From NCBI GenBank assembly GCA_964593405.1, contig CAZQIO010000030.1, positions 1 through 6,399 of the forward strand: a stretch of DNA of 6,399 bases. The letters run 5' to 3'. The position numbers and the translations under genes were made by a program. Numbering within the stretch: position 1 is the first letter of the stretch; each line of letters begins with the position of its first letter. The DNA is from CAZQIO01 sp964593405 (GTDB taxonomy: Bacteria > Patescibacteriota > Minisyncoccia > Minisyncoccales > GBS-2). Of this stretch, positions 1 through 6,056 are shown piece after piece. The notes below the pieces were generated by a model. It was not told the DNA's origin. It ran no database searches and was given only the letters and a program-made list of their open reading frames with translations.

Positions 1-113
1 TCTAAATCTTTAACCCTTTTAAAATACTTTGATTTTTTGTTTTTAATTCGCTCAGATTCAAGAATCAGGGTCAGTCTTTCTTGAATAAAAGCTTTTTTGT
101 TATAATTAGTCAT
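1..113 (-). CDS. Partial hypothetical protein, N-terminal 37 residues
   Basis: An open frame on the minus strand starts at the ATG complementary to 111-113 and stays open to the left edge, giving 37 complete codons. The protein begins MTNYNKKAFIQERL and continues as a lysine-rich, probably helical segment ending around YFKRVKDL. I do not recognise the family. No signal peptide or membrane segment is visible in this piece. No Shine-Dalgarno sequence precedes the ATG; instead the start codon abuts the base of a long palindrome (113-179), so the leader of its message would fold into a hairpin. The gene is divergent from the iscS operon. A spurious frame is possible, because 37 codons without a stop is not strong evidence in AT-rich DNA. 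Confidence 0.4.
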   Translation of the reverse strand, partial: MTNYNKKAFIQERLTLILESERIKNKKSKYFKRVKDL

Positions 114-179
114 GGTAGCGGTCTTGGTAGATAGTTTGTAAGGTTCGACCTTTACTACTATTCTACCAAACCGCTACCA
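113..179. repeat. Long imperfect palindrome (about 30 paired bases)
   Basis: The arms TGGTAGCGGTCTTGGTAGA (113-131) and TCTACCAAACCGCTACCA (162-179) pair throughout except for one bulged C at 123. Pairing continues inward: TAGT with ACTA, then GTAAGGT with ACCTTTAC with one bulge, closing on a loop of about three bases near 145-147. Each arm holds two copies of TGGTAG or its complement CTACCA, so the site is also a set of four half-sites. No T-run follows on either strand, which argues against an intrinsic terminator. It could be an operator, a 5'-leader hairpin of the minus-strand gene, or a palindromic repeat element. Confidence 0.75.
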
Positions 180-310
180 AATTGGTTAGCAATTACATCT
201 TAAGTATTTCTGTCCAAAAGAAAAAAATGTTTAACTAAGAATTTTTGGAGAAAATTAAACCGAATTATCAATTCTGCTTTTAATTCTATGACTTTAGCTG
301 ATTTAATTAA

Positions 311-342
311 CCCCGAAGGAAGGCTTTTGGTTTCCTTCGGGG
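311..342. repeat. Perfect 11-bp hairpin upstream of iscS
   Basis: CCCCGAAGGAA (311-321) is the exact complement of TTCCTTCGGGG (332-342), with a 10-base loop between. It is far more GC-rich than its surroundings. The plus strand continues with an A-rich tract and no T-run. On the minus strand the stem is followed only by TTAATTAAAT, so it is at best a weak terminator in that direction. It lies just upstream of the likely iscS -10 box, so it would enter an iscS message only if transcription began further upstream. Confidence 0.6.
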
Positions 343-354
343 CAAGAAAATAAT

Positions 355-360
355 TATAAT
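355..360 (+). promoter_or_regulatory. Candidate -10 box of the iscS operon, leaderless start
   Basis: A perfect TATAAT ends six bases before the iscS ATG at 367. Transcription usually starts about 7 bases after the -10 box, which puts the 5' end at or next to the A of ATG. No Shine-Dalgarno sequence lies between hairpin and start, which fits a leaderless message. The -35 position (about 331-337, TTTCCTT) is a poor match and lies in the right arm of the hairpin. The surroundings are very AT-rich, so a chance TATAAT is possible. Confidence 0.45.
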
Positions 361-366
361 AATTAT

Positions 367-1521
367 ATGAGAAAGAAAATATATTTAGATTATGCGGCTA
401 CTACCCCGGTCGACCCCCGGGTTGTTAAAGCGATGCTTCCTTATATTTCAGAGAAATTTGGAAATACAATGTCTCTACATTCTTTTGGTCAGGAAGCAAA
501 AGAGGCATTGGAGAAGAGTAGGGAAGTAGTGGCTGATTTAATAGGAGCAAAACCTAATGAAATAATTTTCACCAGTTCTGCCACTGAAAGCAATAACACG
601 GTCTTGAAAGGCATTGCCCTTGCCAATAAAGAAAAAGGCAACCACATTATCATTTCCTCAATAGAACACGCCTGCGTGATGGAAAGCGCCAGGTTTTTGG
701 AAACTCAGGGTTTTGAAATAACTCGGTTGAAAGTTGATAAATACGGATTGGTTGACCCGGCTGATGTGAAAAAGGCAATTAAAAAAGAAACAATACTGGT
801 TTCAATAATGCATGCTAATAATGAAATTGGAACCATAGAACCAATTGAAGAAATTGGAAAAATTTGTCGGCAAAGGGGAGTTTATTTTCACACCGATGCT
901 GCTCAGAGTTTTGGCAAGGTTCCCATTGATGTCAACAAAATGAACATTGATTTGTTGACCGCCAGTTCTCATAAAATGTACGGGCCAAAAGGAGCCGCCT
1001 GTCTTTTTATCCGCGAAGGAGTAAAAATTCTGCCTCTATTGCACGGTGGCGGACACGAGGCGGGCTTGAGGTCTTCTACCGTCAATGTGCCGGCAATTGT
1101 TGGTTTTGCCGAGGCAGTAAAAATTTGTAAAAAAGAAATGAAAAAAGAAGCCCAAAGATTGACAAAATTGAGGAATAAATTAATTAAAGGAGTATTGGAA
1201 AAAATTAAAGGTTCTCATTTAATCGGCCATCCAAAAAAGAGATTGCCAAACAATGCCAATTTTTGGTTTGAAGGGGTAGAGGGAGAATCAATTGTCATCG
1301 AATTAGATTTATTAGGAATCGCCGCCTCAACCGGTTCTGCTTGTTCTTCTGAAAAATTAGAGCCAAGTCATGTTTTGTTAGCCATTGGTTTGAGACCTGA
1401 GCAAGCCCATGGTTCTTTGAGATTGAGTTTGGGAAGATGGACAAAAGAATCAGATATTAACTATGTTTTAAAGGTTTTGCCGGGAGTAATCGAAAGGTTG
1501 AGAAAAATTTCACCAATTTAA
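367..1521 (+). CDS. iscS: Cysteine desulfurase, IscS/NifS family
   Basis: This PLP-dependent cytoplasmic enzyme converts cysteine to alanine and holds the released sulfur as a persulfide for Fe-S cluster assembly and tRNA thiolation. The 384 residues cover the whole fold, slightly shorter than the roughly 400 of E. coli IscS. Visible landmarks are the N-terminal YLDYAATTPVDPRV, His101 in SIEHACVMES over the cofactor ring, HANNEIGTIEP (149-159), Asp177 and Gln180 in FHTDAAQ, the PLP lysine Lys203 in SSHKMYGPKG, GGGHEAGLRSSTVN (227-240), and the persulfide cysteine Cys326 in STGSACSSEKLEPSHVL. The GSACSS loop matches group I (IscS/NifS) rather than SufS. The start is supported by the conserved N-terminal strand directly after it; no ribosome binding site is visible. 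It is the first gene of the operon and one base from iscU. It is the likely sulfur source for the MnmA and ThiI encoded downstream. Confidence 0.96.
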   Translation: MRKKIYLDYAATTPVDPRVVKAMLPYISEKFGNTMSLHSFGQEAKEALEKSREVVADLIGAKPNEIIFTSSATESNNTVLKGIALANKEKGNHIIISSIEHACVMESARFLETQGFEITRLKVDKYGLVDPADVKKAIKKETILVSIMHANNEIGTIEPIEEIGKICRQRGVYFHTDAAQSFGKVPIDVNKMNIDLLTASSHKMYGPKGAACLFIREGVKILPLLHGGGHEAGLRSSTVNVPAIVGFAEAVKICKKEMKKEAQRLTKLRNKLIKGVLEKIKGSHLIGHPKKRLPNNANFWFEGVEGESIVIELDLLGIAASTGSACSSEKLEPSHVLLAIGLRPEQAHGSLRLSLGRWTKESDINYVLKVLPGVIERLRKISPI

Positions 1522-1522
1522 A

Positions 1523-2026
1523 ATGCCAATTTATTCAAAAAAAATTATCGAGCATTTCAAAAAACCGAGGAACGTTGGAAAAATCAAAAACCCTGACGGA
1601 GTAGGAGAGGCGGGAAATTTATTGTGTGGTGATTTAATGAAATTCTATTTGAGAGTTGGGAAAAATGAAGAGGGAGAAGATTTTATTGAAGACATAAAAT
1701 TTGAAACGCTGGGATGTATCGTCGCTATTGCCAATAGCAGTTTGCTTACAACTTTAGTTAAGGGGAAGACGATAAAAGAAGCCTTAAAAATCAAAAAAGA
1801 AGATTTAATAAAAGGACTTGGCCAGCCTTTGCCACCTTTTAAAATTCATTGCTCTGTTTTGGCCGTCGACGCTCTCAAAGAAGCAATCTATGATTATTAC
1901 AAGAAAAAAGGAATAAAAATTCCTGAGGAATTGGAAAAAGACCATCAAAGAATTGTTAAAGTGAAAACTCAACTAGAAGAAAAATACAAGGAATTTAGAG
2001 AATTGGAAAGAGAAGTGTTAGAGTAA
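1523..2026 (+). CDS. iscU: Iron-sulfur cluster scaffold, IscU/NifU N-terminal family
   Basis: This is the scaffold on which Fe-S clusters are built from iron and IscS-derived sulfur. All family ligands are present: Cys35 and Asp37 in LLCGDLMKF, Cys65 in ETLGCIVAIANSS, and His109-Cys110 in PPFKIHCSVLA. Asp37 is the residue that distinguishes bona fide scaffolds. LPPFK (103-107) corresponds to the LPPVK segment that the chaperone HscA recognises in E. coli; no hscA or hscB is in this window. The protein is 167 residues, against about 128 for E. coli IscU. The excess is a lysine- and glutamate-rich tail (about 131-167) that looks like a helix or coiled coil. The ATG follows the iscS stop after one base, with no clear Shine-Dalgarno sequence, so translation is probably coupled. 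Confidence 0.94.
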   Translation: MPIYSKKIIEHFKKPRNVGKIKNPDGVGEAGNLLCGDLMKFYLRVGKNEEGEDFIEDIKFETLGCIVAIANSSLLTTLVKGKTIKEALKIKKEDLIKGLGQPLPPFKIHCSVLAVDALKEAIYDYYKKKGIKIPEELEKDHQRIVKVKTQLEEKYKEFRELEREVLE

Positions 2027-2027
2027 A

Positions 2028-3119
2028 ATGGCAAAAGTAATTTGTGCAATGTCAGGGGGAATAGATTCTTCGGTGGCCGCCGCCCTTTTGAAAAGGGCTG
2101 GCTTTGATGTTATCGGAGTTTTTATGAAGTTTTGGGCACCGCCAAAGGAAAATGGTTTAATTGGAGTTTCCAATAGGTGCTGTTCTCCCGAGGCTGAAGT
2201 CAGAGCAAGAAAAGTGGCAAGGATTTTAAATATTCCTTTTTATGTTTTCGATTTTTCAAAAGAATTTAAGGAGAAAATTGTTGACTATTTTTTAGAGGGG
2301 TGTAAAAAAGGATTTACTCCAAACCCCTGTGTTGTTTGCAACAAAGAAATAAAATTTGGGCTTTTGCTAGAAAAGGCATTAAAACTGAATGCTGACTTTA
2401 TCGCCACCGGACATTATGCCCGAACAAACCATGATCCCACATTTTCAGCGGTCGCTGAAAACTTAGGAACAATGAAACTTTTAAGAGCAAAAGACAAAAA
2501 TAAAGATCAGTCCTATTTTTTGTGGATGTTAAATCAAAAACAACTAAAAAGGATTTTATTTCCCATCGGAGATTATACCCGAGAGGAAGTGGAAAATTTG
2601 GCAAGGAAATTTAAATTGCCGGTCTTGAAAGCCAGAAAATCAGTGGAAATTTGTTTTATTCAAACAACAATCAATGATTTTTTAAAAAAGTATTTAAAAG
2701 AAAAACCGGGAAAGATTGTTGATACTAATGGCAGAGTAATTGGCAGGCACAAAGGTTTATGGTTTTACACAATAGGTCAAAGAAAGGGAATTGGTCTTCC
2801 CGGAGGTCCCTATTATGTTTTAGATAAAAATTTGAAGAATAATTTTTTAATTGTAACAAAAAATGAAAAGGATTTATTAAAAAAGGAATTAATTTGCCGA
2901 AATGTAAATTGGATTTTAGGAAAAGAACCAAAATTGCCCTTAAAAGTCAAAGCCAAAATTCGTTATCGTCATATTTCAGCCATGGCAGAATTACGACGTA
3001 AACTAAAAAAAAGATTTTATCTCTTAGAATTTAAAAAACCCCAGCGGGCAATCACTCCCGGCCAATCGGTGGTTTTCTACAAGGGAGATGAAGTTTTAGG
3101 TGGCGGAATAATTTCTTAA
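2028..3119 (+). CDS. mnmA: tRNA-specific 2-thiouridylase MnmA
   Basis: MnmA activates U34 of the Lys, Glu and Gln tRNAs with ATP and replaces the C2 oxygen with sulfur, giving s2U34 at the wobble base. The 363 residues match the usual length. In order there is the PP-loop SGGIDSS (9-15), the catalytic Cys104 in NPCVVCNKEIKF, ATGHYAR (126-132), KDQSYFLW (159-166), the second catalytic cysteine Cys209 in SVEICFI, and the C-terminal beta domains with FYTIGQRKGIGLPGG (246-260) and ITPGQSVVFY (342-351). A variable loop at about 133-150 is longer than in E. coli MnmA and contains a DNA palindrome. Cys101 is an extra cysteine in the catalytic motif. The start follows the iscU stop by one base, and the MAKVICAMSGG beginning fits the family. 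Sulfur presumably comes from the IscS of this operon; no TusA-E relay is visible here. Confidence 0.96.
   Translation: MAKVICAMSGGIDSSVAAALLKRAGFDVIGVFMKFWAPPKENGLIGVSNRCCSPEAEVRARKVARILNIPFYVFDFSKEFKEKIVDYFLEGCKKGFTPNPCVVCNKEIKFGLLLEKALKLNADFIATGHYARTNHDPTFSAVAENLGTMKLLRAKDKNKDQSYFLWMLNQKQLKRILFPIGDYTREEVENLARKFKLPVLKARKSVEICFIQTTINDFLKKYLKEKPGKIVDTNGRVIGRHKGLWFYTIGQRKGIGLPGGPYYVLDKNLKNNFLIVTKNEKDLLKKELICRNVNWILGKEPKLPLKVKAKIRYRHISAMAELRRKLKKRFYLLEFKKPQRAITPGQSVVFYKGDEVLGGGIIS
2442..2461. repeat. Palindrome inside mnmA
   Basis: TTTTCAGCG and CGCTGAAAA form a perfect 9-bp inverted repeat separated by GT. It encodes FSAVAEN (residues 139-145) in the surface loop between HYAR and the LLRAKDKNKDQ motif, where E. 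coli MnmA is about nine residues shorter. It may be an in-frame palindromic insertion or a chance structure in a variable loop. Confidence 0.55.
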
Positions 3120-3120
3120 A

Positions 3121-3963
3121 ATGGCAGAAAAATTGAGATTTCCGGCAGTAGCCGGACAATTCTATCCGGCAGAAAAAGAAGAATTGGAAAGAATGATTGA
3201 TGGGTTTTTGGCTTTGGCAAAGGTTCCAAAAGTTGAGGGAGAAATTTGCGGTTTGATTTTACCTCATGCTGGCTATGTTTTTTCAGGTCCGGTTGCTGCT
3301 CATGGTTTCAAAGCAATTTCAGGAAAAGGTTTTGAAACGGTAATTTTAATTGGCGATTCTCATTATGAAAGGTTTGATGGGGTATCAATTTGGGAAAAAG
3401 GGGAATGGGAAACTCTTTTTGGCAGAGTGAAAATTGATGAGGATTTAGCAAAAAAGATTTTATCTCAATCAAAAAGATTTTTTGTCAGGAATTCGACTCA
3501 TTTGTTTGAGCATTCTTTAGAAGTTCAATTACCATTTCTGCAAAAGGTTTTAAAAAATTTTAAAATAGTACCAACAATTTTTGGTTCAGAAAATGAAGAT
3601 TGGAAAAATTTAGCCAATGCAATTTTAAAAGTAACAAAAAATAAAAAAGTTTTAACCATCGCCTCATCCGATTTATCTCATTACCCACCTTATGAGGTAG
3701 CCCAAAAAGCAGACGCGGAAACTATAGATGGAATTTTGGCAGTCGATCCCGAAAAATTTGCCCAAAAAATTGAAGAATTGGAAAGAAAAATTCCAGGGGT
3801 TGATACTTTTGCCTGCGCCCAGGATTCAATAAAAACAATTTTGGAAATTGCCACGAGTTTAAGAGCCAAAGCCAAACTCTTAAAATACCAAAACTCTGGC
3901 GACACTCCATTTGGCGAAAAATTTCAAGTTGTCGGCTATTCGGCCATTGCTTTTTATTTATGA
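3121..3963 (+). CDS. MEMO1-family protein (AmmeMemoRadiSam system protein B)
   Basis: This is a soluble, dioxygenase-like fold of the MEMO family. Human MEMO1 has been reported to bind iron or copper, but the reaction of the bacterial proteins is not established. The 280 residues span the family. Conserved pieces are RFPAVAGQFYP (6-16), His49 in LPHAGYVFSGPVA, His81 in LIGDSHYERFDGVS, EHSLEVQLPFL (130-140), Asp184 and His187 in ASSDLSHYPPYE, and Cys232 in DTFACAQD. His49, His81, His187 and Cys232 correspond to the metal-site positions of MEMO1. The usual glycine after that cysteine is alanine here. The usual partners, AMMECR1 and a radical SAM protein, are not in the window. Instead the gene sits one base after mnmA and overlaps thiI by four bases. 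I infer a role linked to sulfur or metal handling; the family call is firm, the function is not. Confidence 0.93.
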   Translation: MAEKLRFPAVAGQFYPAEKEELERMIDGFLALAKVPKVEGEICGLILPHAGYVFSGPVAAHGFKAISGKGFETVILIGDSHYERFDGVSIWEKGEWETLFGRVKIDEDLAKKILSQSKRFFVRNSTHLFEHSLEVQLPFLQKVLKNFKIVPTIFGSENEDWKNLANAILKVTKNKKVLTIASSDLSHYPPYEVAQKADAETIDGILAVDPEKFAQKIEELERKIPGVDTFACAQDSIKTILEIATSLRAKAKLLKYQNSGDTPFGEKFQVVGYSAIAFYL

Positions 3964-5105
3964 AAAAAGGGATTTTAATTGCCTTTGGAGAAATTTTTTT
4001 GAAATCCCCAGGGGTTCAAAAACTTTTTAAACAAAGGTTATTTTTTAACCTCTCATTTTTTTTAAAAAAAACAAATTTAGATTTTAAAATTTATTCTCAA
4101 AGAGAAAGGATTTTTGTGGCTACAGAAAAAACAAAGAGGGCAATAAAAATGATCAAAAAAATTTTTGGAATTTCCTGGTTTGCTGAAAGTTTATTTTTTG
4201 AAAAAGGGAGTTTGGAAGAAGTTTCTGATTTTGTGAAAAAGAATTATAAAGATTGGATAAAGGAAGACGAAACCTTCGCTCTTAGGTTAAAAAAGAGTAG
4301 CGAAATAAAACAATCTGGTCAAAAGATAATTGAAGAGATTGCCGAAGGAATTAAAAGAAAAGTAAATCTTGAAAAACCAAAAAGAGAAATCTTTGTCGAG
4401 GCTAGAAAGGAAGGTTGGTATTTGTATTTCAAAAAGAAAAAAGGAGCCGGCGGTTTACCCGTTGGGGTAGGGGGAAAGGTTTTAGCATTAATTTCAGGCG
4501 GTATTGATTCTCCAGTTGCTTCTTATTTGATGGCAAAAAGGGGAGCAGAAAATGTCTGGCTTCATTTTCATTCTTTTCCTTTGGTTTCAAGGGCTTCGAT
4601 TGAGAAAGTGAAAGAATTGGCAAAAATTTTTTTGGAATACCAACCTCATTTAAAAATTTATTTAGTTCCTTTCTCAAAAATCCAAACGGAAATTAGAACA
4701 AAAACTTTGCCAAAATATAGGGTTTTGCTTTACCGGAGAATAATGCTAAAAATTGCTAAAAGTATTGCCAAAAGAGAAAAATGTTCTGCGATAGCGACCG
4801 GAGAAAGTTTAGGCCAAGTTAGTTCTCAAACCTTGCCAAACATTCAAATAATTGAAAAAGCAGTCTCAATTCCGGTTTTAAGACCGTTGATTGGTATGGA
4901 CAAAGAAGAGATTATAAAACTGGCAAAGAAAATTAAAACTTATCAAATTTCCATTAAACCCCAAGAAGATTGCTGCACTTTATTCACTCCAAAGCACGCC
5001 ACTGCCAAGGGAAACTTAAAAGAAATAGAGAAAATGGAAAAGAAATTAAATATCCAAAAATCAATCAAAGATACCCTCAAAGAGATCGAAATTATAAATT
5101 ACTAA
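3960..5105 (+). CDS. thiI: tRNA 4-thiouridine synthetase ThiI (no rhodanese domain)
   Basis: ThiI uses ATP to activate U8 of tRNA and inserts sulfur to give s4U8, a near-UV sensor; in some bacteria it also supplies sulfur for thiamine thiazole. The order is an N-terminal ferredoxin-like domain (IAFGEIFLKS, 7-16), a THUMP RNA-binding domain ending around VEARKEGWYLYF (146-157), and a PP-loop domain with SGGIDSPVAS (179-188). YRRIM (258-262), ATGESLGQVSSQTL (279-292) and QEDCCTLFTPKH (335-346) follow. One of Cys338/339 is the expected sulfur-carrying cysteine. At 381 residues it lacks the C-terminal rhodanese domain of E. coli ThiI (482 residues), as in Bacillus-type enzymes, so the persulfide must come straight from a desulfurase such as the IscS encoded here. 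The ATG lies in the MEMO-family stop (ATGA), so the two are probably translationally coupled. No terminator is evident after the stop. Confidence 0.94.
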   Translation: MKKGILIAFGEIFLKSPGVQKLFKQRLFFNLSFFLKKTNLDFKIYSQRERIFVATEKTKRAIKMIKKIFGISWFAESLFFEKGSLEEVSDFVKKNYKDWIKEDETFALRLKKSSEIKQSGQKIIEEIAEGIKRKVNLEKPKREIFVEARKEGWYLYFKKKKGAGGLPVGVGGKVLALISGGIDSPVASYLMAKRGAENVWLHFHSFPLVSRASIEKVKELAKIFLEYQPHLKIYLVPFSKIQTEIRTKTLPKYRVLLYRRIMLKIAKSIAKREKCSAIATGESLGQVSSQTLPNIQIIEKAVSIPVLRPLIGMDKEEIIKLAKKIKTYQISIKPQEDCCTLFTPKHATAKGNLKEIEKMEKKLNIQKSIKDTLKEIEIINY

Positions 5106-5156
5106 ATAAAAATTAAAATTAACAGAAATCAAAATTGACATCTACAAAGCATTCCC

Positions 5157-5206
5157 AATTGTTACTCATTATTTTGCCATCGCCTTTTAATTTGCCCCAA
5201 ATAATT
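5157..5206. repeat. Diverged palindromic element, copy 1
   Basis: This copy begins AATTGTTACTCATTA, has the core TTTTGCCATCG (5172-5182), and ends TTTTAATTTGCCCCAA before AATT. It aligns along its length with copy 2 immediately downstream, which shares AATTG, CATTA, TTTTGCCAT and TTTTAA in the same order. Its tail overlaps the head of copy 2, so the two form a diverged tandem pair. Confidence 0.5.
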
Positions 5207-5250
5207 GGGATACATTAAATTTTGCCATGGATTTTAAATGTGCTACAATT
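5198..5250. repeat. Palindromic element, copy 2, upstream flank of the pseudogene
   Basis: The left arm AATTGGGATACATTAAA (5203-5219) pairs imperfectly with the right arm TTTAAATGTGCTACAATT (5233-5250) around the core TTTTGCCATGG. Bases 5198-5219 are identical, in direct orientation, to 5882-5903 at the other end of the pseudogene. Using the non-palindromic core as a compass, this copy is inverted relative to copy 3. The promoter of the decayed gene lies inside it, so it could be an operator. Confidence 0.65.
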
Positions 5251-5257
5251 AAAGGAG
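5222..5257 (+). promoter_or_regulatory. Promoter and Shine-Dalgarno sequence of the decayed regulator
   Basis: TTGCCA (5222-5227) and TACAAT (5244-5249) are 16 bases apart, and TGC just before the latter makes an extended -10. AAAGGAG (5251-5257) is the best Shine-Dalgarno sequence in the window. It is followed by a possible TTG start at 5273, a rather long spacing of 15 bases. If transcription starts near 5256, the ribosome site would be cut, so either the start site or the promoter call may be off by some bases. Confidence 0.5.
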
Positions 5258-5272
5258 AAAGGTCGAGAAAAT

Positions 5273-5888
5273 TTGAAAAAAATAACAATTAAAAATAACC
5301 GTTAAAAAATATAAATATTACTTTTAGAAAGCCTAGATCAGAAATTGTAAAAGATATTCTTTATTGGTTGTTTGTCGCCGGAGCAGTTTGTATTACTGCT
5401 GCCTCTCCTTATTTTGGAATTAATTTGGTAAGGGGAATTAAAAAATGGATGAAATATAAAGACCAAATCAAAAAGAAGAGAATCATCTTCAACCTTTAAA
5501 CGATTACAAAAACAAGGTTGCATAAAAATCGAGACGAGGAAAAAACAGATTTATATTCACCTCACTGAAAAAGAGAAAAAATTGGCTGGTTGAATGCAAA
5601 TCGATGCTTTAAAAATTAAAAAGCCCAAAAAATGGGATAGGAAATGCGGATTGTAATCTTTGACATTTCACAGATGAAAAAATTCTTTCGGGAGATTTTT
5701 CGGGAAAATTGAAAGAACTGGGATTTTATCCACTTCAAAAAAGCGTCTGGATTTTTCCCTACGATTGTCAAGCAGAAATTGAACTTTTACGCGATTTTTT
5801 TGGATTGTCACATAAAAAGATGCGATTGATAATTGCTGAAGATATCGGACCCGACGATTGGTTAAAGAAAATTTTTAAACTCAAATAA
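5273..5888 (+). pseudogene. Frameshifted PaaX/Cas2-like winged-helix regulator
   Basis: Conceptual translation across frames gives a protein of about 200 residues that I recognise as the PaaX-like family with a Cas2-like C-terminal ferredoxin fold. An N-terminal piece MKKITIKNNR (TTG at 5273) is followed by a winged-helix part in another frame, EIVKDILYWLFVAGA to IKKKRII (5341-5487, stop at 5497). Next is STFKRLQKQGCIKIETRKK in a third stretch (from 5489), with an in-frame TGA at 5591, then MQIDALKIKKPKKWDRK. RIVIFDISQMKKFF (from 5647) is shifted again. KLKELGFYPLQKSVWIFPYD to IFKLK (5706-5885, stop 5886-5888) is shifted once more. Most breaks are explained by single-base indels. Such proteins are often annotated as Cas2 without any CRISPR array, and none is seen here. 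The gene is probably dead, unless the indels are assembly errors; the TGA argues against errors alone. The family assignment comes from memory of these motifs. Confidence 0.75.
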
Positions 5889-5932
5889 TTGGGATACATT
5901 AAAAAGCCAGGGCAAAATTATGTGTCCCAATT
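5882..5932. repeat. Palindromic element, copy 3, at the pseudogene 3' end
   Basis: The left arm AATTGGGATACAT (5887-5899) pairs with ATGTGTCCCAATT (5920-5932), 13 pairs including one G-T. Read on the minus strand it carries AATTTTGCCCTGG, matching the core of copies 1 and 2, so it is inverted relative to them. The 22-bp identity with 5198-5219 begins inside the last codons of the pseudogene. No T-run follows, so it is a poor intrinsic terminator. Confidence 0.65.
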
Positions 5933-6023
5933 GGGGTATGCGTTTGTAATTAGGTTGAGACAAGTATATTTGGTTGAGGTAAAAATTTAGTATTATTTAG
6001 TCTCTGTCTTTTGATCAATTCTC

Positions 6024-6051
6024 TTGACAAGAATTTTTGCTTCGCTAAAAT
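6024..6051 (+). promoter_or_regulatory. Sigma70-type promoter of csoR
   Basis: A perfect TTGACA -35 (6024-6029) and TAAAAT -10 (6046-6051, five of six consensus bases) are separated by 16 bases. Transcription would start at about 6057-6059, at the left edge of the CsoR operator, so bound repressor would block RNA polymerase. It probably also drives the gene starting at 6362. Confidence 0.7.
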
Positions 6052-6056
6052 TTTAA

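Noticed and set aside
288..353. A 22-codon plus-strand frame (21 residues) that could be a leader peptide before iscS.
   Set aside because: It has no ribosome site, and half of it is the 311-342 hairpin. Nothing in it suggests attenuation.
403..421. GC-rich patch with partly palindromic restriction-site-like sequence near the iscS start.
   Set aside because: It is explained by the conserved TTPVDPR codons using C-rich synonyms, and the longest stem is only five pairs.
5591..5593. In-frame TGA read as a sense codon (code 25, TGA as glycine, known in Gracilibacteria and SR1).
   Set aside because: No intact gene in the window has an internal TGA. The MEMO-family gene ends with TGA at the family's usual length, and the TGA lies in a gene already broken by frameshifts.
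5273..5888. A true Cas2 of a CRISPR-Cas system.
   Set aside because: There is no repeat-spacer array and no cas1 nearby. The N-terminal winged-helix part points to the PaaX-like regulator family.
5887..5932. Copy 3 palindrome as an intrinsic terminator.
   Set aside because: The stem is AT-rich with a long loop, and no T-run follows on the plus strand.
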